Shown in pieces: positions 1-5,790 of a DNA stretch of 16,022 bases. The notes beneath the pieces are model-generated. The model was not told the DNA's origin. It saw only the letters and a list, made by a program, of their open reading frames with translations, and made no database searches. The position numbers and the translations under genes are program-made. Origin of the DNA: Actinomycetota bacterium (lineage in GTDB: Bacteria; Actinomycetota; CADDZG01; WHSQ01); contig JAHWJK010000024.1 in NCBI GenBank assembly GCA_019348445.1, positions 1 to 16,022 on the forward strand. Reading direction: 5' to 3'. Each line of letters opens with the position of its first letter. Positions within the stretch are counted from its first letter, which is position 1.

Positions 1-107
1 ATGTTGCGCCGCACGAACGACTGCCTCGGGCGCCTCATCTCCTGGACCTTCTCGATGGCCTTGGTCGCGGCGACGCCGGCGATCACTTTCTTGAGCAGAG
101 GGTTCAT
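1..107 (-). CDS. Hypothetical protein, N-terminal fragment (cut by window start)
   Basis: A minus-strand frame begins with ATG at 107-105 and stays open to the window edge, giving the first 35 residues (begins MNPLLKKVIAGVAATKAIEK). A canonical AGGAGG ribosome binding site lies at 117-112, four bases before the ATG, which is the main reason to call it real. The visible part is basic, with a short alanine/valine-rich hydrophobic patch at residues 8-16 followed by a charged stretch (VQEMRRPRQ). That resembles the N-terminus of small membrane-associated or stress proteins, but no family can be named. It diverges from the YjbQ gene; the 147-bp gap between them is non-coding. Function unknown. Confidence 0.6.
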   Translation of the reverse strand, partial: MNPLLKKVIAGVAATKAIEKVQEMRRPRQSFVRRN

Positions 108-221
108 AACGCCTCCTCGCAGACGACTTTCTTCCTGACGAGGGTTTCTACCCAGCAGGCGTCGCTCCCAACCGGCCGCGTGCTTGAACGGCTGTTCAGA
201 GGCCTCTAACGGCTGCCCAAG

Positions 222-246
222 CCCGTAGCACCGCAGCTACGGGAAG
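222..246 (+). promoter_or_regulatory. Hairpin overlapping the ribosome binding site of the YjbQ gene
   Basis: CCCGTAGC (222-229) and GCTACGGG (236-243) are perfect 8-bp inverted arms around a 6-nt loop. The GGG of the right arm is part of GGGAAG (241-246), the only Shine-Dalgarno-like sequence before the GTG at 255. Upstream in the same gap lie a TGAAC-GGCT-GTTCA palindrome (185-198) and AACGGCTG repeated at 187-194 and 208-215, 21 bp apart. The repeats are visible directly; a role in controlling translation is inference. Confidence 0.45.
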
Positions 247-254
247 ATGGCGAC

Positions 255-698
255 GTGATCGTCAGCAGGGAGTTCGAGGTCAAGACCGGCGGCTGCTTCG
301 ACGCGGTCGACGTCACGGGCGAGGTCGAGCAGACCGTGGCGGAATCCGGGGTGGGCCACGGCAGCGTGCTCGTGTTCTCGCCGCACACGACGTGCTCGGT
401 GATCGTCGGTGTCGGGGGGGCCGAGACCGCTCGGTCGCTCCAGGCGACGCTCGATGCGATCCAGGCCGAAGACGGTTACTACGCGCACGACGATCTCGCG
501 ATCCGGACCGAGAACCTGGTCGAGGACGAGCCCGCCAACGCGCCGGCCCACATCCTTCATGCCGTCGTCGGGAAGACCTCGGAGACGATCCCCGTCGTCG
601 ATGGCCGCGTCGTTCTCGGCGACGGGCAGCGCGTGCTGTTCGTGGAGCTCGACGCGTCGCGGCCGCGCCGCTACCTGATCCAGGTCCTCGGCGAATAA
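255..698 (+). CDS. YjbQ/UPF0047 family protein
   Basis: The 147-residue product matches the YjbQ/UPF0047 family (also called secondary thiamine-phosphate synthase) in length and motif order. Visible family features are the mid-protein HTTC motif (H44), the signature NAPAH (95-99), the segment TIPVVDGRVVLGDGQ around 111-125, and a C-terminal strand ending FVELDASRPRR that holds the conserved glutamate (E131). Members are small soluble trimers. Weak thiamine-phosphate synthase activity has been reported for some, but the physiological role is unsettled. The start is GTG 255, because the ATG at 247 is out of frame. The stop TAA directly abuts the GTG of the next gene, so the two are probably translated together. 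Confidence 0.9.
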   Translation: MIVSREFEVKTGGCFDAVDVTGEVEQTVAESGVGHGSVLVFSPHTTCSVIVGVGGAETARSLQATLDAIQAEDGYYAHDDLAIRTENLVEDEPANAPAHILHAVVGKTSETIPVVDGRVVLGDGQRVLFVELDASRPRRYLIQVLGE

Positions 699-1661
699 GT
701 GAGCGTCGATCCCCGCGTCCCGTGGCTGGTCGACGATCTGCTGCGGGTCGAGGAGTTGCTCCTCGAGACCGCGGGATCGTCACTGCATCCCCTCGTCAGC
801 GAATCGTCGACGCATCTGATCCGTGCCGGTGGCAAGAGGCTGCGGCCGTCCCTCGTGCTGGTGTCATCGCGCGCGGGCGAGCCGGGTCGCCGCGCAACGG
901 ATCTGGCCGCGGCCGCGGTCGAGCTGATCCACCTCGCGACGCTGTATCACGACGACGTCATCGACGAGACCGACACGCGCCGCGGCGCTCCGACGGTTCA
1001 TTCGAAGTGGGGGGTCGAGGTGGCGGTGCTCGCGGGCGACTACCTCTTCGCGCACGGATCTGCTCTCGGAGCGGAAGCCGGGCACGACGTCCCCGCGATC
1101 CTGGCGAAAGCGGTTGCGGACGTCTGCGAAGGCCAGATAGTCGAGACCGCGGCACTGTCCGATCCACGGCGGGGGACCGACCACTATCTCGGCACGATCT
1201 CCGGCAAGACGGCGGCGCTGTTCCGGGCGTCGTGCGAGATGGGGGCCACGACATCTGGTGCCGACGGCGAGGCGCGCGCCGCGCTCGCGGAGTACGGCCA
1301 TCATCTCGGGATCGCGTTCCAGATCGTCGACGACCTTCTCGATCTGATCGGAGATCCTGCGATCACCGGCAAGATCCCCGGGACCGATCTCAAAGAAGGT
1401 GTCTTCACGCTGCCCGTGCTGATCGCGGTCGAACGAGCCGAAGAGCTTGCCGCGATGCTCGAGCGAGGCGAGCGCGATCTCGCGTCGGTCCTGCCGGTCC
1501 TCGAAGACACCGGCGCGTTGCTCGAGGCGCGAGAAGTGGCCGAGGAACACGGCAGGTCGGCGGCCGCGGCGTCTCGGCGCGCGGGATCGGGAGACTGGCA
1601 GCTCGCCCTCGAAACGATCGTCGAGGGGGTCCTCGCACAGGTTCCGCTGCTCCAGCGCTAG
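699..1661 (+). CDS. Long-chain polyprenyl diphosphate synthase
   Basis: This 320-residue protein is a trans-isoprenyl diphosphate synthase, which condenses isopentenyl diphosphate units onto an allylic primer. Visible motifs are GGKRLRP (44-50, isopentenyl diphosphate binding), the first aspartate-rich motif DDVID (85-89), the second DDLLD (211-215) and GKT (169-171) between them. The residue five positions before the first DDxxD is alanine (A80) and the preceding residues are small, as in long-chain enzymes rather than farnesyl or geranylgeranyl synthases. The likely role is making the menaquinone side chain; exact chain length cannot be read from sequence. It begins at GTG 699, directly after the previous stop, and the copper-protein gene follows 38 nt later. 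No other menaquinone gene is in view. Confidence 0.94.
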   Translation: MSVDPRVPWLVDDLLRVEELLLETAGSSLHPLVSESSTHLIRAGGKRLRPSLVLVSSRAGEPGRRATDLAAAAVELIHLATLYHDDVIDETDTRRGAPTVHSKWGVEVAVLAGDYLFAHGSALGAEAGHDVPAILAKAVADVCEGQIVETAALSDPRRGTDHYLGTISGKTAALFRASCEMGATTSGADGEARAALAEYGHHLGIAFQIVDDLLDLIGDPAITGKIPGTDLKEGVFTLPVLIAVERAEELAAMLERGERDLASVLPVLEDTGALLEAREVAEEHGRSAAAASRRAGSGDWQLALETIVEGVLAQVPLLQR

Positions 1662-1699
1662 GTTGGCGGAGAAGCGATCGACCAACGAAGGGGGCTGTG

Positions 1700-2104
1700 A
1701 TGACACACATCAAGCAGATGCTCGACGCGCATCCGTGGCCGGGTCACGTCGACCGGGAGGTGCTGGCGGAGTGCATCAACGCGTGTTTCGACTGCGCCGA
1801 CACGTGCACGAGCTGTGCCGACGCGTGTCTGTCCGAGGAGCAGGTGGCCGATCTCAGGAAATGCATACGGCTCAACCTCGATTGCGCCGAGATCTGCTCG
1901 GCTACGGGGCGCGTGCTGGTGCGTCAGACGGAGTACGACGCTCCTACCTCGAAGGCGATGCTGGAGGCGTGTCGCGAGGTGTGCCGGACGTGTGCGGAGG
2001 AATGCGAGAAGCACGCGTCGCACCACGACCACTGCCGCATCTGCGCCGAGGCCTGCCGGGCGTGCGAAAAGGCCTGTGGTGAGCTCCTGGAGGCCATGAA
2101 GTAG
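1700..2104 (+). CDS. Cytosolic copper storage protein, Csp3-like four-helix bundle
   Basis: The 134-residue product has 18 cysteines, nearly all in CxxC or CxxxC spacing on predicted amphipathic helices (for example CINACFDCADTC, then CRTCAEEC near the C-terminus). This is the pattern of four-helix Csp proteins, formerly DUF326, which bind many Cu(I) ions with thiolates lining the bundle core. Length is close to characterised Csp3 proteins. There is no Tat or Sec leader, so it should act in the cytoplasm. A histidine cluster (HASHHDHC) precedes the last helix and could lie at the bundle mouth. ATG 1700 follows a purine-rich GAAGGGGG. Copper binding is inferred from the family; linkage to the polyprenyl synthase gives no obvious functional clue. 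Confidence 0.85.
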   Translation: MTHIKQMLDAHPWPGHVDREVLAECINACFDCADTCTSCADACLSEEQVADLRKCIRLNLDCAEICSATGRVLVRQTEYDAPTSKAMLEACREVCRTCAEECEKHASHHDHCRICAEACRACEKACGELLEAMK

Positions 2105-2107
2105 TGC

Positions 2108-2145
2108 GTCACTAGGTTGGTACGCGCTCGTTACCGTCCGGACAC
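2108..2145 (+). promoter_or_regulatory. Tandem 11-bp-phased GTnAC repeats upstream of receiver gene
   Basis: Pentamers start exactly every 11 bp: GTCAC (2108), GGTAC (2119), GTTAC (2130) and GACAC (2141), separated by N6. All four end in AC. This is the direct-repeat layout recognised by OmpR-family winged-helix dimers, and it resembles the gTnAC-N6 boxes described for GlnR and MtrA in actinobacteria. It lies just before the stand-alone receiver gene and 770 bp before an MtrA-like regulator gene. Binding is inference. Confidence 0.5.
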
Positions 2146-2168
2146 GTGTGCCGAGCATGATCGGTGGC

Positions 2169-2558
2169 ATGAAAAGGATCCGTGCCGTGATCGCCGACGA
2201 TGACGCGTCCATGCGTGAACTCGTGCGGGAGACGCTGAGCCGAGAAGGCGCCGTCGTCGTCGCTCAAGCTGCCGATGGATTAGCCGCGGTGGAGCTATCG
2301 CTCGAGCACCGGCCCGACGTTGCGGTCCTCGATATCCAGATGCCGGAGCTCGGGGGCGACACCGCGGCGCAAGTCCTCCGCACGCTCGACCCCGGCATCG
2401 GTCTCGTGCTCTTGTCGAGCGACCCGTCGGCTGCCGCCCCCGAGGCGCTGAGTTCGGTCGACGCCGTCCTGTCGAAGCTCGAGATGGCTCGACTCGGGCA
2501 TGCGGTTCGGGACGTCGTTACGAGCGATGAGAGATGCGGGTCGATCCGCATCGCCTGA
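2169..2558 (+). CDS. Stand-alone response regulator receiver-domain protein
   Basis: The 129-residue protein is one CheY-like receiver domain with no output domain. It shows the acidic cluster DDD (10-12), phosphoacceptor D55 in VLDIQMP, a serine pair (83-84) at the usual Thr/Ser switch position, and K103 in LSKLE in place of the common LLKP. Loss of the proline after that lysine is a mild departure from the family. It may act as a phosphate sink, partner-binding switch or relay component. ATG 2169 gives the usual start MKRIRAVIADDD; GTG 2148 and ATG 2157 are in-frame alternatives. No histidine kinase is directly adjacent; the nearest is the MtrB-like kinase about 1 kb downstream. Confidence 0.9.
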   Translation: MKRIRAVIADDDASMRELVRETLSREGAVVVAQAADGLAAVELSLEHRPDVAVLDIQMPELGGDTAAQVLRTLDPGIGLVLLSSDPSAAAPEALSSVDAVLSKLEMARLGHAVRDVVTSDERCGSIRIA

Positions 2559-2563
2559 CAAGC

Positions 2564-2590
2564 GTTACCGGACCGTTACACGCGGGTGAC
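2564..2590 (+). promoter_or_regulatory. Tandem 11-bp-phased GTnAC repeats upstream of CBS gene
   Basis: GTTAC (2564), GTTAC (2575) and GTGAC (2586) form three pentamers with exact 11-bp spacing, in the 65-bp stretch between the receiver gene stop and the proposed start of the CBS-domain gene. It is the cleanest of the three similar sites in this block. The repeats are seen directly; operator function for an OmpR-family regulator is inferred. Confidence 0.55.
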
Positions 2591-2623
2591 GATGCTGCCG
2601 CCTCTGTAGCCGAATCTCATGTC

Positions 2624-2887
2624 GTGAACGTCGCCGGGCTCATCTCGGTCCCCTTCGCGGGTCCCGCCGCCATCCGGGCAACGGTTGCCAGCGTGCTTCT
2701 CTCTGAAGGCGTCGACATCATGTCGAGTCGCAAGGCATTACGTCACGGCACGCCCGTCTACGTACGAGCCGACTCCGCCGCCGAGGACGTGATCGCACGG
2801 CTGCGAGAGATCAGCGTGAAGATGGTTCCCGTCGTCGAGGGATTCGACCTGCTCGGCTTCTTCGATATCTCCGACACTGCCTCATAG
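2624..2887 (+). CDS. Small protein with a single CBS domain
   Basis: From GTG 2624 the product is 87 residues. Residues ~30-87 fit one CBS motif: a TPVYVRADSAAEDVIARL helix-entry segment, then VPVVEG and the terminal strand LLGFFDISD, where CBS domains typically read lPVVd..g.lvGiit..D. CBS domains usually work as pairs that bind adenine nucleotides, so one motif implies dimerisation or pairing with a partner. An upstream in-frame ATG at 2534 would add 30 residues overlapping the receiver gene. That segment has much weaker G/C third-position bias, a rare TTA codon and the GTnAC repeats, so I place the start at 2624. No strong ribosome binding site supports either start. It is probably expressed with the neighbouring regulators. 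Confidence 0.6.
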   Translation: MNVAGLISVPFAGPAAIRATVASVLLSEGVDIMSSRKALRHGTPVYVRADSAAEDVIARLREISVKMVPVVEGFDLLGFFDISDTAS

Positions 2888-2909
2888 CGCCGTCCTCGGT
2901 ACCCTCGTG

Positions 2910-3590
2910 ATGATGGACGAGAAGATCTTGCTCGTCGAAGACGACGCCGCGATACGTGAGACGACTTCCCGCGCGCTGGAGAACATGGGGTTCCGCGTCT
3001 CGAGCGAGTCCGACGGGCGCCAAGCGCTTTTCAAGTTCAGGAACGACGCCTTCGACGTCGTGATCCTCGACATCATGCTTCCGTCGCTGAACGGGTTCGA
3101 AGTTTGCAAGGAGTTGCGCCGCGACAGCGGCGTGCCGATCATCATGGTGACGGCACGCGACGAAACGAGCGACGTCGTCCTCGGGCTGGAATCGGGAGCC
3201 GACGATTACGTAACGAAGCCATTCGAGATCGACGAACTAGCCGCTCGGTTGCGCTCTGCGCTCCGTCGCTCCGGTATGGACAACACTCGGCAGAAGTTCC
3301 GCGCAGGAGATCTCGAGATCGACGCCTCTGCATTCAAAGTGTTCAGGCGCGGCGAAGAGATCCCCGTTACCGCTACCGAGTTCAAGCTTCTGCTCGAGCT
3401 CGTGAAGAATGCGGGCAACGTGATGACGCGAGAGATGCTCCTAGAGCTCGTGTGGGATTACGGGTACCTGGGCGATTCGCGCGTCGTGGATATGGCGATC
3501 AAACGGCTGCGCAGGAAGATAGAAGACGACCCCTCGAATCCGACGGTCGTCCACACGGTCCGCGGGGTCGGCTACCGCCTGGAGCCTTGA
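2910..3590 (+). CDS. OmpR/PhoB-family response regulator, MtrA-like
   Basis: The 226-residue protein has an N-terminal receiver (acidic E10-D11-D12, phosphoacceptor D54 in LDIMLP, T81, K103 in TKPF) and a C-terminal winged helix (~130-226) with the TATEFKLL segment and the VHTVRGVGYRL wing. Segments DSGVPIIMVTAR, VVLGLESGADDY and NPTVVHTVRGVGY closely match actinobacterial MtrA as I recall it. MtrA controls cell-wall remodelling, division and dormancy-linked genes in mycobacteria and Streptomyces. The start is ATG 2910, with ATG 2913 and GTG 2907 equally possible. The kinase gene overlaps its stop (TTGA), so regulator and kinase form a coupled pair. The GTnAC repeats nearby are candidate targets. 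Unlike classical mtrAB loci, no lpqB gene follows. Confidence 0.93.
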   Translation: MMDEKILLVEDDAAIRETTSRALENMGFRVSSESDGRQALFKFRNDAFDVVILDIMLPSLNGFEVCKELRRDSGVPIIMVTARDETSDVVLGLESGADDYVTKPFEIDELAARLRSALRRSGMDNTRQKFRAGDLEIDASAFKVFRRGEEIPVTATEFKLLLELVKNAGNVMTREMLLELVWDYGYLGDSRVVDMAIKRLRRKIEDDPSNPTVVHTVRGVGYRLEP

Positions 3591-4966
3591 ACGAGCGAGT
3601 CCCAGTCGGCGGACGGTTCAGGTGGAGGCTGACGCTGTCGTTCGTCGTGGTCGCCGGCATCGCGGCCGGGATCGTCGCTGGTGGGTCGTATTACCTCGTT
3701 CGGCGCGACCGGTATGCGAGCTTCATCGAACGTTCCGTTAGCACGGCCACGCTCGTCGCTTCGTTCGCCGAGCTGGGTGCGACCACAGATGCGGCTCGCG
3801 ATCTCGTCGACAGGCTCGACAAGCAGGGACGGTTCGAAGTCATAGCCGTGATGCCCGAAGGCGCCGCGGCTTCCGACGATCGACTCGACCCCGAGCGGCT
3901 ACCGGCTCTCGAGAAGGAATGGGAGGAGGGGGCCCGCTACGGCGAGACCGAGGTCGAGGGCCAGCACTTCGTCGTCGTGTCTCCGTCAGAATCCGCGACC
4001 GCGCAGCTGTACTTCTACTTCTCCGCCGAGAACATCGAGGCCGAACTAGCGCGGCTGCGGACCGCGCTCGTTCAGTCGTCGCTCATGGTCCTGCTCATCG
4101 CGGGTCTGGCCGGTTACATCATGGCGAGGCAGACGCTGCGACCCGTCGCGCGTGCGAGTACGGCAGCCCAGGCTCTCGCCGAAGGTTTGCTCGAGACGCG
4201 TCTTCCGGTCGAGCGTCAGGACGAGTTTGGTACGTGGGCCGTCTCGTTCAACGAGATGGCGGACGCTCTTCAGGACAAGATCGAAGCTCTGACCGAGGCG
4301 CGCGAACGCGAGCGGCGGTTCACGTCGAACGTCGCGCACGAACTCCGTACGCCGTTGACCGCGCTCGTTACCTCCGCGTCGATGCTGCGCTCCGAGCTCG
4401 CGTCGATGGCACCGGAGGCGCGGTGGGCGGCCGAGCGGCTGATCTCGCAGGTGACGCGCCTTCGCGATCTCGTCGAGGAGATCCTGGAGATATCCCGGCT
4501 CGAGTCGGGCCAGCAGTCGCTGTCTTACGCCACGGTCGATGCGCGGCGCTTCCTCGAAGCCCTCGTCCGCAACCATCGGTGGGAACACGACGTACAGATC
4601 GACGCGCGGTCGGAGGCGTTCGCATCGGATCCGCGCCGGTTAGAGCGTGTGGTCACGAACCTCATCAGTAACGCGCTGCATCACGGAGGCGGGTCGGCTT
4701 CGGTGACGGTGCGCTCCGACGATGGCTCGGTTCGGATCCAGGTGAAGGATTCTGGTCCCGGTATCGCGCCGGTCCATCTGGAGCGGATCTTCGATCGCTT
4801 CTACAAGCTCGATCCCGCGCGCAGTGGAGGCAGTGGACTAGGGCTCGCGATCGCGCGGGAGAACGCGCGTCTTCTCGGAGGCAACATCGAGGTCGAAAGT
4901 GAAGTTGGTGGAGGAAGCACGTTCACGGTCACGATCCCTCGTGCTCCGGACGTGACGGTCGTCTAG
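3587..4966 (+). CDS. HAMP-HisKA sensor histidine kinase, MtrB-like
   Basis: The 459-residue membrane kinase has a first transmembrane segment (~15-38), an extracytoplasmic sensor region (~40-160) without a recognised fold, a second transmembrane segment (~164-180), HAMP (~181-235), a HisKA dimerisation domain with H251 in NVAHELRTPLTAL, and an HATPase_c domain with N-box NLISNALHH (358-366), DSGPGIA (388-394), FDRFYKLD (402-409) and GSGLGLAIA (415-423). It should autophosphorylate and phosphorylate the regulator encoded just upstream. The likely start is TTG 3587, overlapping that gene's TGA; no in-frame ATG precedes the first membrane helix. The stop TAG sits in CTAG, which also supplies the stop of the convergent sigma factor gene. 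Resemblance to MtrB is clear in the kinase core, less so in the sensor region. Confidence 0.93.
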   Translation: MNERVPVGGRFRWRLTLSFVVVAGIAAGIVAGGSYYLVRRDRYASFIERSVSTATLVASFAELGATTDAARDLVDRLDKQGRFEVIAVMPEGAAASDDRLDPERLPALEKEWEEGARYGETEVEGQHFVVVSPSESATAQLYFYFSAENIEAELARLRTALVQSSLMVLLIAGLAGYIMARQTLRPVARASTAAQALAEGLLETRLPVERQDEFGTWAVSFNEMADALQDKIEALTEARERERRFTSNVAHELRTPLTALVTSASMLRSELASMAPEARWAAERLISQVTRLRDLVEEILEISRLESGQQSLSYATVDARRFLEALVRNHRWEHDVQIDARSEAFASDPRRLERVVTNLISNALHHGGGSASVTVRSDDGSVRIQVKDSGPGIAPVHLERIFDRFYKLDPARSGGSGLGLAIARENARLLGGNIEVESEVGGGSTFTVTIPRAPDVTVV

Positions 4967-5541
4967 GCAGCGGAGTCCGCGGTGCTGTCCCATGCCGCGA
5001 GAGCGGCTTGACGCGCGCGATGGAGGAGGGCCTTGACGCGCTCGGGCGTCGACTGCAGCCGGAGGGCGAGTTCCTTGTGCGACAGATCTGACACCGCTCG
5101 CATCCGCAGCGCGCTGGCGTAACGATCCGGCAGCCGGTGCATGACCTCGTCGAGGCGTCCCGGTCCAACGTCGATCAAGAGCACCTCCGGCGACCGATCG
5201 TCGGGAGCATCCTCGAAGGAATCCGTCGGATGCGCTCGATTTCGGGAGTTGCGCCGGTACATGTCGATCGCGATGTTGCGGGCCAGCGTCTTCATCCACG
5301 GACCGAGGACCATCTCGCGGCGTTCGCCCTGGAGGGCCAGGTACGCGCGCAGGAAGACCTCCTGGGTCGCATCCTCGACGTCTTCGGATCGGATGAGGAT
5401 CCGGCCACACGTACGCTCGACCAGCGTCACGAAGCGGTCGTGGAGCTCGGTAAAGGCACGACGGTCGCCGGTCTGGATGCCGCGCACGAGCTCGGCATCG
5501 GAGCCGTAGATCGCTGCGTCGTTTCGTTCCAGTCCGCCCAT
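4963..5541 (-). CDS. ECF-type RNA polymerase sigma factor
   Basis: The 192-residue product has only regions sigma2 (~17-97) and sigma4 (~131-180), the hallmark of ECF sigma factors. Region 2 shows ELVRGIQTGDRRAFTELHDR, DATQEVFLRAY (57-67) and WMKTLARNIAIDMYRR; region 4 shows LPDRYASALRMR and the helix-turn-helix LSHKELALRLQSTPERVK. An acidic linker (SFEDAPDD) joins them. ATG 5541 follows GGAA (5552-5549) seven bases upstream. Its stop shares a CTAG with the kinase stop. No anti-sigma gene is adjacent: one neighbour is the convergent kinase and the other a divergent Crp-type gene. Control may therefore come from transcription, and two GTTAC pentamers 11 bp apart and a palindrome lie in its upstream region. 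Confidence 0.93.
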   Translation of the reverse strand: MGGLERNDAAIYGSDAELVRGIQTGDRRAFTELHDRFVTLVERTCGRILIRSEDVEDATQEVFLRAYLALQGERREMVLGPWMKTLARNIAIDMYRRNSRNRAHPTDSFEDAPDDRSPEVLLIDVGPGRLDEVMHRLPDRYASALRMRAVSDLSHKELALRLQSTPERVKALLHRARQAALAAWDSTADSAA

Positions 5542-5593
5542 GTCGTAATTCCAAACGCCGGCTGGATGGCGCCGACGCCGGATCCCGGGCGAA

Positions 5594-5611
5594 TGTGTCG
5601 CCGGCGAGACA
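5594..5611. promoter_or_regulatory. 18-bp near-perfect palindrome, putative operator
   Basis: TGTGTCGCCGGCGAGACA is an inverted repeat with a single mismatched pair (TGT-n-TCGCCGGCGA-n-ACA) and no loop. It lies 53 bp upstream of the sigma factor start and 180 bp upstream of the Crp-type start. The outer TGT and ACA recall Crp/Fnr half-sites, but spacing and core differ from the E. coli consensus. The lack of a loop argues for a dimer-binding DNA site rather than an RNA hairpin. Confidence 0.45.
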
Positions 5612-5644
5612 CTTTCCGCGCTTTCGGGCAGAAATGTCGTCTTC

Positions 5645-5660
5645 GTTACCCGGTTGTTAC
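5645..5660 (+). promoter_or_regulatory. GTTAC-N6-GTTAC direct repeat upstream of sigma factor
   Basis: GTTAC occurs at 5645-5649 and 5656-5660, exactly 11 bp apart; each is followed by C. A weaker third unit, GACTC, starts 11 bp further on at 5667. On the sigma factor's strand this reads as GTAAC repeats about 105-120 bp before its start. It matches the sites at 2108 and 2564 in sequence and phase. Confidence 0.5.
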
Positions 5661-5733
5661 CGAACCGACTCCGTCCCGACCGGCCGGGCGGACAACCTTG
5701 TCTCTGTTCGGCTCGCTTGAGCCGTCCCCCCCG

Positions 5734-5756
5734 CCCCGGCGCTAATAGCGCCGGGG
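5734..5756 (+). repeat. Perfect 10-bp hairpin in the leader of the Crp-type gene
   Basis: CCCCGGCGCT (5734-5743) pairs with AGCGCCGGGG (5747-5756) around an AAT loop. It lies 34 bp before the GTG start of the Crp-type gene, and no T-run follows on either strand, so a simple intrinsic terminator is unlikely. It could be a leader-RNA hairpin or a protein-binding site. A smaller GGCTC-GCTT-GAGCC palindrome sits just upstream at 5710-5723. Confidence 0.5.
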
Positions 5757-5790
5757 CATCGGGGAGATCGATCGCCCGGAGGTTGTGGAC

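Noticed and set aside
392..1699. Long open frame joined in-frame to the copper-protein gene, suggesting a 570-residue fusion
   Set aside because: The upstream part runs through the YjbQ and polyprenyl synthase genes in another frame and is an Arg/Pro-rich shadow; the real gene starts at ATG 1700 after a purine-rich ribosome binding site.
3104..3586. Upstream extension of the histidine kinase frame
   Set aside because: It overlaps the MtrA-like gene and encodes Arg-rich low-complexity sequence; the first membrane helix starts just after TTG 3587.
5137..5745. Plus-strand frame opposite the sigma factor gene
   Set aside because: The sigma factor domains on the minus strand explain this DNA; the plus frame has no motif.
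5734..5756. Hairpin considered as an intrinsic terminator
   Set aside because: No T-run follows on either strand and no gene ends nearby.
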